Origin: Eurosta solidaginis
Taxonomy: Eukaryota > Arthropoda > Insecta > Diptera > Tephritidae
DNA: 64,000 nt
Reading direction: 5' to 3'
NCBI RefSeq assembly: GCF_040869045.1
Contig: NC_090323.1
Coordinates: 151,176,426-151,240,425 of the forward strand
Under the pieces are notes generated by a model. It worked only from the letters and a program-made list of their open reading frames with translations. It did no database searches and was not told where the DNA came from. Below are positions 31,822 to 41,725 of this stretch, in pieces; the first letter of the stretch is position 1, and every line of letters starts with the position of its first letter. Position numbers and translations under genes: made by a program.

Positions 31822-33878
31822 AACAAGTAAGGAAGGTTAAGTTCGGGTGTAACCGAACACTACATACTCAGTTGAGAGCTATGGTGACAACATAAGGGAA
31901 AATAACCATGTAGGAAAATGAACCGAGGGAAACCCTGGACTGTGTATCAAATGAAAGGCGTTAAAGAGTATTTTATGAGGGAGTGGGCCATAGTTCTATA
32001 GGTGGATGCCATTTAGGGATATAGCCATAAAGGTGGATCAGGGTTGACTCCAGAATGCGTTTGTACGATATGGGTTTCAAATGAAAGGTGTTAATGAGTA
32101 TTTTAAAAGGGAGTAATCCTTAGTTCCATAGGTGGAAGCCATTTCGAGATATCGCCACAAAGGTGGACCAGGGGTGACCCTAGAATTTGTTTGTACAATA
32201 TGGGTATCAAAAAAAAGGTGTTAATGAGCATTTTAAAAGGGAGTGGGCCTTTGTTCTATAGGTGTTCGCCTTTTCGAGATATCGCCATAAAGGTGGACCA
32301 GGGGTGACTTTAGAATATGTTTTTACGATGTGGGTATCAAATGAAAGGTGTTAATAAGTATATTAAAAGGGCGTGGGGCTTAGTTGTATAGGTGGACGCC
32401 TTTTCGAGATATCGCCATAAAGGTGGACCAGGGGTGACTCTAGAATGAGTTTGTACGATATGGGTATCAAATTAAAGGTATTAATGAGAGTTTTAAAAGG
32501 GAGTGGTGTGAAAGCGTTTTCCAGATATAGACCAAAATGTGGACCAGTGTGACCCAGAACATCATCTGTTGGATACAGCTAATTTATTTATATATGTAAT
32601 ACCTGCCAAGATTTTAAGGGTTTTTTATTTCGCCCTGTAGAACTTTTTCATTTTCTTCTACTTAATATGGTAGGTGTCACAACCATTTTATAAAGTTTTT
32701 TCTAAAGTTATATTTCGCGTCAATAAAACAATCCAATTACCTTACCATGTTTCATGCTTTTTTTCGTATTTGGTATAGAATTATGGGATTTTTTCATTTT
32801 TCGTAATTTTCGATATCGAAAAAGTGGGCGTGGTCATAGTCGGATTTCGTTTATTTTTCATACCAAGATAAAGTGAGTTCAAGTAAGCACGTGAACTAAG
32901 TTCATTAAAGATATGTCGATTTTTGCCCAAGTTATCGTGTTAACGGCCATGCGGAAGGACAGACGGACGCCTGTGTATAAAAACTGGGCGTGGCATCAAC
33001 CGATTTCTCCCATTTTCACAGAAAACAGTTAATGTCATAAAATCTATGCCCCTACCAAATTTCAAAAGGATTGGTTAATTTTTGTTCGACTCATGGCGTT
33101 AAAAGTATCCTAGACAAATTAAATGAAAAAGGGCGGAGCCACGCCCATTTTGAAATTTTCTTTTATTTTTGTATTTTGTTGCACCATATCATTACTAGAG
33201 TTGAATGTTGACATAATTTACTTATATACTGTAAAGATATTAAATTTTTTGTTAAAATTTTACTTTAAAAAAATTTTTTTTTTAAAAGTGGGCGTGGTCC
33301 TTCTCCGATTTTGCTAATTTTTATTAGGCGTACATATAGTAATAGAAGTAACGTTCCTGCCAAATTTCATCAAGATATCTTCAACGACTGCCAAATTACA
33401 GCTTACAAAACTTTTAAATTACCTTCTTTTAAAAGTGGGCGGTGCTACGCCCATTGTCCAAAATTTTACTAATTTTCTATTCTGCGTCATAAGTTCAACT
33501 CATCTACCAAGTTTCGTCGCTTTAGCTGTCTTTTGTAATGAATTATCGCACTTTTTCGGTTTTTCGAAATTTTCGATATCGAAAAAGTGGGCGTGGTTAT
33601 AGTCCGATATCGTTCATTTTAAATAGCGATCTGAGATGTGTACTCAGGAACCTGCATACCAAATTTCATCAAGATACCTCAAAATTTACTCAAGTTATCG
33701 TGTTAACGGACGGACGGACGGACGGACGGACGGACATGGCTCAATCAAATTTTTTTTCGATCCTGATTATTTTGATATATGGAAGTCTATATCTATCTCG
33801 ATTCCTTTATATATGTACAACCAACCGTTATCCAATCAAACTTAATATACTCTGTGAGCTCTGCTCAACTGAGTATAA
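31822..33878 (+). repeat. dispersed repeat copy R3 (main subfamily)
   Basis: Complete ends (AACAAGTAAGGAAGG to CAACTGAGTATAA), nearly identical to R2 except that the tandem part has only about five units. The (GGAC)n block is the longest here, about seven repeats. Inserted at or near the boundary between the inner Pao/BEL element and the outer element's leader. Confidence 0.9.
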
Positions 33879-34290
33879 AAAAGTGGCAAGAAATATATAC
33901 ACTTACGTACGTAGCTGCGTGAAGTTTGTAGTGATTTGTATTGCACGAGTATACCAAGTGTTGTGTATATGTGGACGAAGTAAAGTACCACCAGTAATGT
34001 ATCACCAGATGATTTTTTGAAAATTGTTGAATAAGGTTGATAACGCGTATCACAAAAAACTGCAGCAATACCACCAAGAGTGTATATCACCAATGAAAAT
34101 GTTGAGTGTATCACCACGAAATAAAAACTGGTATCACCTCTTTGTATGATTTTCCGCTTAATTTGGAAGGCGCGTATCACCAAGATTATCCAAAAATATC
34201 ACAAAAAAATGCGTATTAAGTGTAAAATTTAATGGATGTGGACTGTATCTTTGTATTGGCGTTGGTTCCTTTTTCGGGGAGAATGGACCA
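33879..34290 (-). other. leader of the outer LTR element with clustered GTGATAC motifs
   Basis: No coding pattern. On the minus strand GGTGATAC or a close variant occurs about eight times between 34200 and 33985 (TATCACC on the plus strand). The region lies directly downstream of the primer-site candidate. Confidence 0.6.
34273..34290 (-). promoter_or_regulatory. primer-binding-site candidate of the outer LTR element
   Basis: On the minus strand TGGTCCATTCTCCCCG begins immediately after the 5' LTR. TGG at this point is typical because tRNA 3' ends are CCA. The tRNA was not identified. Confidence 0.5.
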
Positions 34291-34454
34291 TGTACAATTG
34301 TGGTGTGTCGCAAACTCGGCAACGGAGAGGAGGCACCACAATTGCGTTTGGGTTAAATTTAAATGAAAACAAAAGGAAAGGCGAGAGATATTTCTCGTTA
34401 TAATAATGCTTTATTTGAAGTGAAAGAAAATTGCATAGAACAAAAATCAATTAC
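34291..34454 (-). repeat. 5' LTR of the outer element, inner part
   Basis: Matches 14141-14304 with a few substitutions. It is interrupted at 34454 by the RTE insertion and includes one copy of that insertion's TSD. Confidence 0.88.
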
Positions 34455-35024
34455 TTACTTACTTACTTAATTGGCGCTTAACCGTCTAAACGGTTATGGC
34501 CGTCCAACAAGGCGCGCCAGTCGCTCCTTCGCTCCGCCAACCGGCGCCAATTGGTCACACCAAGGGAGTTTAAATCGTTTTCCACCTGGTCCTTCCAACG
34601 GAGTGGGGGCCGCCCTCTACCTCTGCTTCCATAGGCGGGTTCCGACAGAAACACTTTCTTGGCCGGAGCATCATCTTTCATTCGCATAACATGGCCTAGC
34701 CAGCGCAGCCGCTGCGTTTTAATTCGCTGGACTATGTTGATGTCTGCGTATAGATCGTACAGCTCATCATTAAATCTTCTTCGGTACTCGCCATCGCCAA
34801 CGCATAGAGGTCCATAAATCTTTCGAAGAACTTTTCTCTCGAACACTCCTAAAGCCGCTTCATCTGCTGTTGTTATGGTCCATGCTTCTGCCCCATATAG
34901 CAGGACGGGTACGATAAGTGACTTGTAGAGTATGATTTTCGTTCGCCGAGAGAGGACTTTACTTTTCAATTGCCTACCTAGTCCAAAGTAGCATTTATTG
35001 GCAAGATTGATTCTTCGCTGGTTT

Positions 35025-35972
35025 TCAGTGCTGATGTTGTTTGCTAGTGTTGATGCTGGTTCCCAAATAAACGAAGTCTTTTACTATTTCGAAATTATGG
35101 CTGCCAACAGTAGCGTGGTTGCCAAGGCGCATATGCGCTGACTCTTTGCTCGATGACAGCAGGTACTTCGTTTTGTCCTCATTCACCATCAAACCCATCT
35201 TTACCGCTTCTTTTTCCAGCTTGGAGTAAGCAGAACTAACAGCGCGGGTGTTTAGGCCGATGATATCAATGTCATCAGCATATGCCAGTAATTGCACGCT
35301 TTTATAGAATATTGTTCCAATGCGGTTAAGTTCTGCAGCTAGTATAATTTTCTCCAGCATCAAATTAAAGAAATCGCACGATAGGGGGTCACCCTGTCTG
35401 AAACCTCGTTTAGTTTCGAACGGCTCGGAGAGGTCCTTCCCAATTCTGACTGAGCTGATGGTGTTGCTCAACGTCATTTTGCACAGCCGTATACGTTTTG
35501 CGGGGAAACCAAATTCAGACATAGCGGCATATAGGCAGCTCCTTTTCGTGCTGTCGAAGGCGGCTTTAAAGTCGACGAAGAGGTGATGTGTGTCGATTCT
35601 CTTTTCACGGGTTTTTTCCAAGATTTGGCGCATTGTGAAAATCTGGTCGATGGTAGATTTACCAGGTCTGAAGCCGCACTGATAAGGTCCAATCAGCCGG
35701 TTCACGGTGGGCTTCAATCTTTCGCACAATACACTTGAAAGGACCTTATATGCGATATTAAGAAGGCTGATTCCACGATAGTTGGTGCATTTTGCAGTAT
35801 CTCCCTTCTTGTGGACTGGGCAAAGAACACTTAGATTCCAACCGTCGGGCATGCTTTCGTCCGCCCATATTTTGCTACGAAGCTGCTGCATGCGCCTTAC
35901 CAACTCCTCGCCGCCGAACTTGAATAGCTCCGCAGGCAATCCATCAGCGCCCACGGCCTTGTTGTTTTTCAA
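35025..35972 (-). pseudogene. RTE reverse transcriptase fragment
   Basis: 315-codon frame with KAVGADGLPAELFKFGG, CTNYRGISLLNIAYKVLS, QCGFRPGKSTIDQIFTMRQI, LFVDFKAAFDS (first catalytic Asp), GFRQGDPLSCDFFNLMLE and LLAYADDIDIIGL (catalytic YADD). It covers the palm and fingers. The frame ends at NTSKQHQH after a frameshift. The thumb continues at 34969-34478 (LLYGAEAWTITTADEAALGV, RLRWLGHVMRM). Confidence 0.87.
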
Positions 35973-35983
35973 TCTGGTTATTG

Positions 35984-37195
35984 CTATTCTAACTTCGTCA
36001 TAATCGGGCGGGGGACATATATTCCATCATCATCGATTGCGGGATCGGGTTCTTCATCTCTGCGCGGTGAATTGCTGCCTCCATTTAGGAGAGCAGAGAA
36101 GTGTTCCCTCCATAATCTAAGCACTCTCTGGACATCAGTTACAAGGTCGCCGTTTTCATTCCTACAGGAGTTTGCCCCGGTCTTAAAACCTTCCGTCTGT
36201 CGCCGTATTTTTTGGTAGAATTTTCGGGCGTTATTCCTGGTGGCTAGCAGCTCAAGCTCCTCGCACTCACGCCTTTCTGCTTCTGCTTTTTTCTTCCTGA
36301 AAAGGCGTCTCGCTTCCCTTTTCAACTCACGATAGCGTTCACACACTCCTCTTGTCGCGCTCGCTTTTAACGTAGCCCTGTAGGCAGCGTCTTTTCTTTC
36401 GGTTGCAACGCGGCATCCTTCATCATACCAGTTGTGTTTTCGTGGCCGCCGGTAACCAATTTTTTCCTCGGCGTCAGTACGAAGTGCTTTGAAGATATGC
36501 TCCCACTGCTCCTGTATTCTTTCAGGATGAGTTGTGCCCTCAGAGAGCAGGTGTGAGAGTCGAGTTGCGAAATCATTGGCAGTCTGTTGGGATTGAAGCT
36601 TTTCGACGTCTAGCTTTCCTTGTGTTTTTTGTTCCTTGTTTTTAGCCGCGTTGAGGCGGGTGCGTATTTTGGCTGCAACGAGATAATGGTCCGAATCGAT
36701 GTTAGGTCCTCGGATCGTGCGCACATCTAAAACACTGGAGGCATGCCGTCCGTCTATCACAACGTGATCGATCTGATTGCGAGTGTTTCGATCAGGAGAC
36801 AGCCATGTAGCTTGATGTATCTTTTTATGCATGAACCTCGTGCTTGATATGACCATGTTTCGAGCACCGGCAAAGTCAATCAGCCTCAGTCCGTTAGGAG
36901 AAGTTTCATTGTGTAGGCTGAACTTTCCGACTGTAGGGCCAAAAACACCTTCTTTGCCCACCCTGGCGTTAAAGTCGCCAAGCACGACTTTTATATCATG
37001 ACGGGGGCAGCGCTCGTATGTGCGTTCTAATTGTTCATAAAAAGTGTCTTTCACCTCATCGTCTTTCTCCTCTGTCGGCGCATGGGCGCAGATGAATGAT
37101 ATATTAAAAAATTTTGCTTTTATTCGGATAGCGGCGAGACGCTCGTCCACAGGCGTGAACGCCAGCACTTGGCGACAAAATCTCTCTCCCACCAC
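35984..37195 (-). pseudogene. RTE endonuclease and N-terminal reverse transcriptase region
   Basis: 403-codon frame of the apurinic-like endonuclease, missing its first motifs. Seen: ICAHAPTEEKDDEVKDTFY, VVLGDFNARVGKE with catalytic Asp and Asn, TWLSPDRNTRNQIDHVVID, and DSDHYLVAAKI with the final Asp-His. A basic linker to the reverse transcriptase follows (GYRRPRKHNWYDEGC, ARRLFRKKKAEAERR, and WREHFSALLNGG). It stops at 35984, just before the polymerase frame. This type is often annotated as a craniofacial-development-protein-2-like endonuclease in insects. Confidence 0.85.
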
Positions 37196-37261
37196 GAATC
37201 CGACGCCGAAACTGCGCTTATTCGCATGGCCACTCCAATATATGTCACAAAAATCAATTAC

Positions 37262-37557
37262 CTTTTATAATAAAATGGGGCGGGGCTCCTCGGACGGTGT
37301 TAGCTCTGGTTCGCTCAACGATCGCTGGAAAAGTAGACGGTTGCCTTGTCGAGGACAACCGTTGAACCGCGGAAAAAGTATTTGGTTTTAAGGGGAAGCT
37401 TCCCCACATAGTTGTACCGGCATGCATGTATATGTGTACGGACAACATAACCCTACCTATGTACACATATACATGCAGGTGGGCGAACTAGGGGTCGATA
37501 AAGTGGGGCTATTAGGGTGGCGCAAGTTAAGAAGAATTTAGGCTTCGGGCCTAAACA
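37262..37557 (-). repeat. 5' LTR of the outer element, outer part
   Basis: Matches 14305-14600. It retains the perfect 17-bp hairpin (37423-37439 with 37461-37477). The GATAT TSD follows at 37558-37562. Confidence 0.88.
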
Positions 37558-37650
37558 GATATCATTAAACTACTACTCAAAAGGAGTATTCATTGGGGGC
37601 TTTTGATACGATATCACGTCTTAATCGAAATCAATGCAACTCAAACTTAC

Positions 37651-37805
37651 TTTGATAAATCTCTCGAACACCTTCAAAGAACCGAGGAACATATTTTTCA
37701 AACACCGATAGGGTCGTATTCATATCCTCTAAAACACCAACAACAGCATACTGACTTTCGACAGCAAATTTTGCGCGTTCCAGTGCACCAATTGTGTTAA
37801 AGGGC
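37651..37805 (-). CDS. pip: pipe module A, exon 2
   Basis: Second coding exon, 155 nt, after a 60-bp intron with acceptor TTTCACAG. It reads PFNTIGALERAKFAVESQ, then VVGVLEDMN and VFEKYVPRFFEGV, the HS2ST C-terminal fold region. It ends one base into a codon at a strong GTAAGT donor (37650-37645). Read-through gives a stop after a few residues (SKFELH). In the sister modules the terminal exon follows within 75 bp; here the bases that follow lead, after about 90 bp, into an LTR element. Confidence 0.9.
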
Positions 37806-37865
37806 CTGTGAAATAATGTAAAGGCCAATGAAATGAGCCCCAGTTATTGGATTTGTCATACTCAC

Positions 37866-38425
37866 GTGCATTCATAGGCATGCCCACAAAAGAACAAACT
37901 CTGTCTACGATGATCGCCAATACCCTCTACTGTCACGCCCTGCGTATAAGTACATTCTTGATCACCCGACAGTACACACGTCTCGAAATCCTTCTTCAAC
38001 CATGCCGGATGCGGTAATGGTAGATCGGGAAATGCTGCCTTACGTTCAACAAAATACCATGGAGCTCGCACATAATAAAACCAACTGATTACGCGTTCAA
38101 TGGGGTCGCGTACAACATTCACATAAATTGGCATTGGTAAATTGAATTTCGTAAAATTTGTATAGCAGACGTGTTTAATGAATACAGATGGCTCCGGTAA
38201 ATCACTTATCACCTCGGCTAGCTCTTGTTGTTGATCTTCGACCAAACGTATGGTTTCGACCTTTTGTACAGCATCACGATGGAAATGAAAATTATTACGT
38301 TCCGACAATCGACGCAGTAATTCCATAAATGTTTGACTACCCACTTTGGGTACGCGATTGAAGAAAACCAAATCAAGCTCAGATTTTCTTGTATTATTCA
38401 TTTCGAGTGCGTTTAGTGACTGCAT
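37866..38425 (-). CDS. pip: pipe module A, exon 1 (2-O-sulfotransferase core)
   Basis: First coding exon of the most 3' module: 560 nt, in frame 0 after an acceptor ending CCAAAACAG, with a GTGAGT donor at 37860-37865. It starts MQSLNALEMNNTR; the ATG at the splice junction is probably coincidental, since modules B and C have no methionine there. Motifs stay at the same residue numbers without gaps: NRVPKVGSQ at 23-31, KHVCY with His85, RDPIERVISW at 106-115, FFCGH at 178-182. The P-loop keeps the family's usual RVPK form, whereas B and C have RCAK. Cysteines near 149, 157 and 180 are retained. The middle segment (LPHPAWLKKDF) differs strongly from B and C, so substrate preference may differ. 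The reading frame is open throughout. Confidence 0.9.
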
Positions 38426-39290
38426 CTGTTTTGGAAAATAATCATAAATAATAATGCGTATTTAAAACAAAAATTTGTGTGAAAGATCACAAGAAATGGC
38501 AGTTGCTATATAATTATTTATTTGTTTATATTTTTTATTTAAATTTTCATCCATTTCATGGTGACCACAGCTCAAATTAAATTTAATTGTAGCTTCATAT
38601 ACTTACAAACACTTACAGGGTGCCCAATTCCTAAATGCACTTAACTTCTGTATGAAAAGTTGTTTACATATGTATTTACTACAATTATAGTACGTTCATA
38701 TTACTCCATAAACTGAGTTTGGGGGAGTAAAGCATTAGGCTTCATTGGTTTCGATATCGCCTCTGCTCCAAACTTTTTTATACTGTGAGAAGCTGGAAAC
38801 AACAAATGAGGCATCAAGAATTCACAAAATGGGTCCAGCGTAGCCCTACTTAGCATAAAGAAGACGTAGGGCTAATGGGTCGTCTCCAGTCAGAAAACTT
38901 TGGAGGTCTTGTCAACGCAACTGCAGACACTGGGTCAGTATTAAAATCGCTACCGCTCAGCGTGGCGTGCTATCGGCTCTTATATGGTTTGAGTTAGTTA
39001 ATGAAATTTCACAAACCTTCAGTGATTCTGGTTACAGCCAAAAGATTAGCTAGCTAATTCAAACAGACAACCCGGCTTCTGGAAAGATCCAACCTGAACC
39101 GATCGTTGCTGTTTACGAGAAATACAAAAATTCCCTGTTTTTGTTGTTGTGTTAACGATAAAGACACTCCCCGAAGATTTCTGGGAGTGTTATGCACCAT
39201 TGAGGTACTAGACCGACCATCTTGTGAGCGATTTATATGACCATATAAACGTTCTAGGCAATCCCGTCCCTCCACTCTTAGTTATATTAG
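38426..39290. other. intron between modules B and A, nothing recognised
   Basis: Upstream of module A exon 1 on the minus strand. No coding pattern; a short dispersed motif (ACTCCCCGAAGATTTCTGGG near 39165) also occurs near 47140. Confidence 0.4.
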
Positions 39291-39299
39291 CACCTTGGG

Positions 39300-40760
39300 G
39301 TCGCTAGACTTTCTCCTGCCAAATATTCATATTTGTAACAGGATATCCCCCGCGTAGGTGAGGTTAACAATTGAGTTTCGGAAGCTTTGAAGCTATAAAG
39401 CTTTGTATTGCGCTTATCCACTCTTTGAATCCCACAAAAGTCCCCTCCTTTAACATACCGAGGTTAAAGGGCACAACGATAAATCTCCAATCTGAAGCCG
39501 AGTATCTTGGCACGATCCTCGACTCAAAATTAAGCTGTCATGGAACGTTGAGGTGAGACAAAAAAAATCTCTGGCAGCATACTAAACATGAAACGGCTTT
39601 CGGGAGGAACTGGCGAGTGCCATCGCATATCATCCATGAAATGTAGAAGCAGTAATTGGACCAATACAGACATATGGAGTTCTTTTCTGGTGGGACGCGC
39701 TAAGAAAAACCAAAAATCAATTAATCTGAGGTGCAAGGGCTAGCAAGCCTGAGAGTATCAGGCGCAGTGAGTAGCGCACCTCAGTAAGGGTTAAATAGAA
39801 TTTTATTGATGTTTTCACAACTATTCGTGGAGGGATTGGCCGCGAAAGGGGAACGCGACGATATTAGCTGAGAAGGTAATGGGCGATTAAACGGAATCAT
39901 AACTAACCTAACGTGCGACACTCAACATAGCACGGAGCTTGTTGCCATTCATCTGCAGAACATAACATATTCTTCGAATGAGGAATGAGAGAAAAGTCCA
40001 GACAGTAGTAAGGGTATTAAAATCTATACAGAGGACTCATACATTTAAAACGGAGCTGAAGCTGGAATGTGATCAAAGTATCCGCATGTAGGTCTGTGCC
40101 ATATAGAGAACAGCCAGGCTGCTCCAGGCCGTCTTAAAGGCATTATAAACCAACATGATAAAGTCGTGTACCGTACGGAGGTGTCTAACCTCCATAAGAT
40201 ATCGCCTGCCTTTGCAGGATCCCGGAGCACAGCGATATTGAAGGATGCATTTGCAGATGAAATGGCCAGCAAAGGTTTTAATATTGACATAAGCGAGGCG
40301 AATATCTCCATACCACCACCGCTTGATCATCTCCTGAGGAAAATCGAGGAATGGGCTTGATATGGACCAAGGCCATGTTTTGACAGGAATAGAAGTAGCT
40401 TCATTCTCAAGCTAAAATTATTTGCAGTAAGAGTACTTATGGGTGTCCTCACAGGTCATTGCGCTATTGCACCGATGCTCTGGCGGTGGCGCGCACCACC
40501 AATATCCCTCTGCAGAAGCTGTCAGGATGAGGAGGAAGAGGTATAGATTCATCACTTTCTATGCCGATGTTCAGAACTGCTAACAAGACGACTCAGATTT
40601 CTGGGTGCATGGTTGTTGTTCTGTCAAGCAAAGCAAAGAAAGTGGTTCGTTGAGGACTACTAGGAAGTAATCTGTTTGAACGAATGTGCCTCCACTTGGC
40701 ACTCACTGAGGGCATTCATGGACAAAAATGTATCCAAGTGGGAGTGTGGGAAGCTCCCGT
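39300..40760 (+). mobile_element. decayed non-LTR retrotransposon 3' half
   Basis: Broken coding pieces on the plus strand: LNPTKVPSFNIPRLKGTTIN and EYLGTILDSKLS (end of reverse transcriptase), FGRNWRV-like and FLVGRAKKNQ pieces. After these come KISPAFAGSRSTAILKDAFA and then GVLTGHCAIAPMLWRW, CRSCQDEEEE and HHFLCRC, the Cys/His end common in R1- or Jockey-like elements. Stops occur in every frame. The clade is uncertain. Confidence 0.65.
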
Positions 40761-41056
40761 GCACGCTCTCTTAGCCTAGTTTAACCTCCTAAACATAGCC
40801 TCTATTTCAACCGGGTACCTTCTCCCACTCTGGTGTAGAGACATGTTTTGAAAAGGTACTCGTATACCCCGGTGAACCATTGGCTTATAAGGAATGCATT
40901 TTTTTGTAATCGCCGCTGATACATTGGCGGCCAAGGCAAAAATATTTGGTTTGGTTTAACTGATATTATCTGACTAAACATTGAAGTTATGAGGTATTTG
41001 ACAAATGACAATGAACTATTTTTTAAAATTGGAAAATCTTAAAGATGCATGTACTT

Positions 41057-41725
41057 TAGAGCGGGTCGATTTAAAAATCGCTCATTGCTCTGTGAAAATC
41101 CTATTCTAGGGATCAAAATAAGAAACTTTGCCGAAGGAACCATACCTCTAAAACGAATTCTGATGTCCCCCAATTTGGGTCGAACTTTTGGGTAGGGGCA
41201 AATTTTGAAAAATCTCACTTTGACCCATTTAGAGTGCTCCAATCGAGTCCAAATGTATGACCGACCCCCACTAACTTTGGAGGCCCGACCCACCGATGCC
41301 AGTGGCACACCCCCCGGAACGTCTTCACCATACAAACATTTCCGGTTTTGCACTTTACATAAAAAAATCAGCTAAATGGCTATGTGGTAATAAGGCCAAT
41401 TGACCTTATGGCCGTTGACCTTATGTCATCACACCATCACATTAATGCATTGTCAACGAGCATTTATAGGTGCGCAAAGTTGCAATCAAACTTATCGCCA
41501 TTCAAAGTGGTGATAAGGCCAATTGACCTTATGGCCGTTGACCTTATGTCACCACACCATCACATTAATGCATTGTCATCGGTCCCTGATACGTATGCAA
41601 AGTTTCAAATTAATCAGACTTCTAGAAACAGGTGAAAATTAAGCTCATAGATTCCGTTACATACAGGCCAAGCTAATAAAAGCGTGCTAAAAATGAATTT
41701 AACTTAGTAATAGAAAAGAAATAAA
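41057..41725 (+). repeat. left inverted arm, outer part
   Basis: Pairs with 45660-46337. Contains an internal direct duplication, GGCCAATTGACCTTATGGCC..CATTAATGCATTGTCA, at about 41395 and 41516; the right arm has the same duplication. Confidence 0.88.

Larger units (their letters stand above)
34455..37246 (-). mobile_element. RTE-clade non-LTR retrotransposon, long copy inside an LTR
   Basis: Endonuclease 37195-35984, reverse transcriptase 35972-35025, C-terminal part 34969-34478, then a TAAG repeat tail. The 5' end is truncated within the endonuclease. It split the 5' LTR of the outer element, leaving a duplication of ACAAAAATCAATTAC at 34440-34454 and 37247-37261. The two LTR pieces add up to the full 460 bp, so nothing was lost on insertion. 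Stop codons between the frames make it inactive. Confidence 0.93.
14141..37557 (-). mobile_element. Pao/BEL-like LTR element, hugely expanded by nested insertions
   Basis: Two 460-bp LTRs face the same way: 14141-14600 (3' LTR) and 34291-37557 (5' LTR, split by an RTE insertion; its two pieces also sum to 460). Both are TG...CA. The outer flanks share GATAT (14136-14140 and 37558-37562), a 5-bp TSD typical of Pao/BEL. A TGG-starting primer-site candidate lies directly inside the 5' LTR. The coding remains are a zinc-knuckle gag and an aspartic protease (16245-14893); no reverse transcriptase of its own was seen. All other content between is nested or captured. The LTRs differ at roughly ten positions by eye. 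Confidence 0.8.
10372..37650 (-). other. pip: giant last intron of pipe module A
   Basis: GTAAGT donor at 37650-37645 and CAG acceptor at 10374-10372 bound 27,279 bp. About 23.4 kb of it is one LTR element with its nested guests (14141-37557). Without that element and one copy of its 5-bp TSD the intron would be about 3.9 kb, still holding Helitron pieces and unrecognised sequence. The equivalent introns of modules B and C are 73 and 59 bp. Confidence 0.75.

Noticed and set aside
33842..34183. 113-codon minus-strand frame in the leader of the outer LTR element
   Set aside because: It begins within the primer-site/leader region and runs into the tail of the inserted dispersed repeat; no family resemblance.
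38423..38425. ATG at the start of module A exon 1 as a translation start
   Set aside because: It abuts a good splice acceptor, and the equivalent position in modules B and C is not methionine while phase and exon length match, so it is most likely internal to the spliced reading frame.
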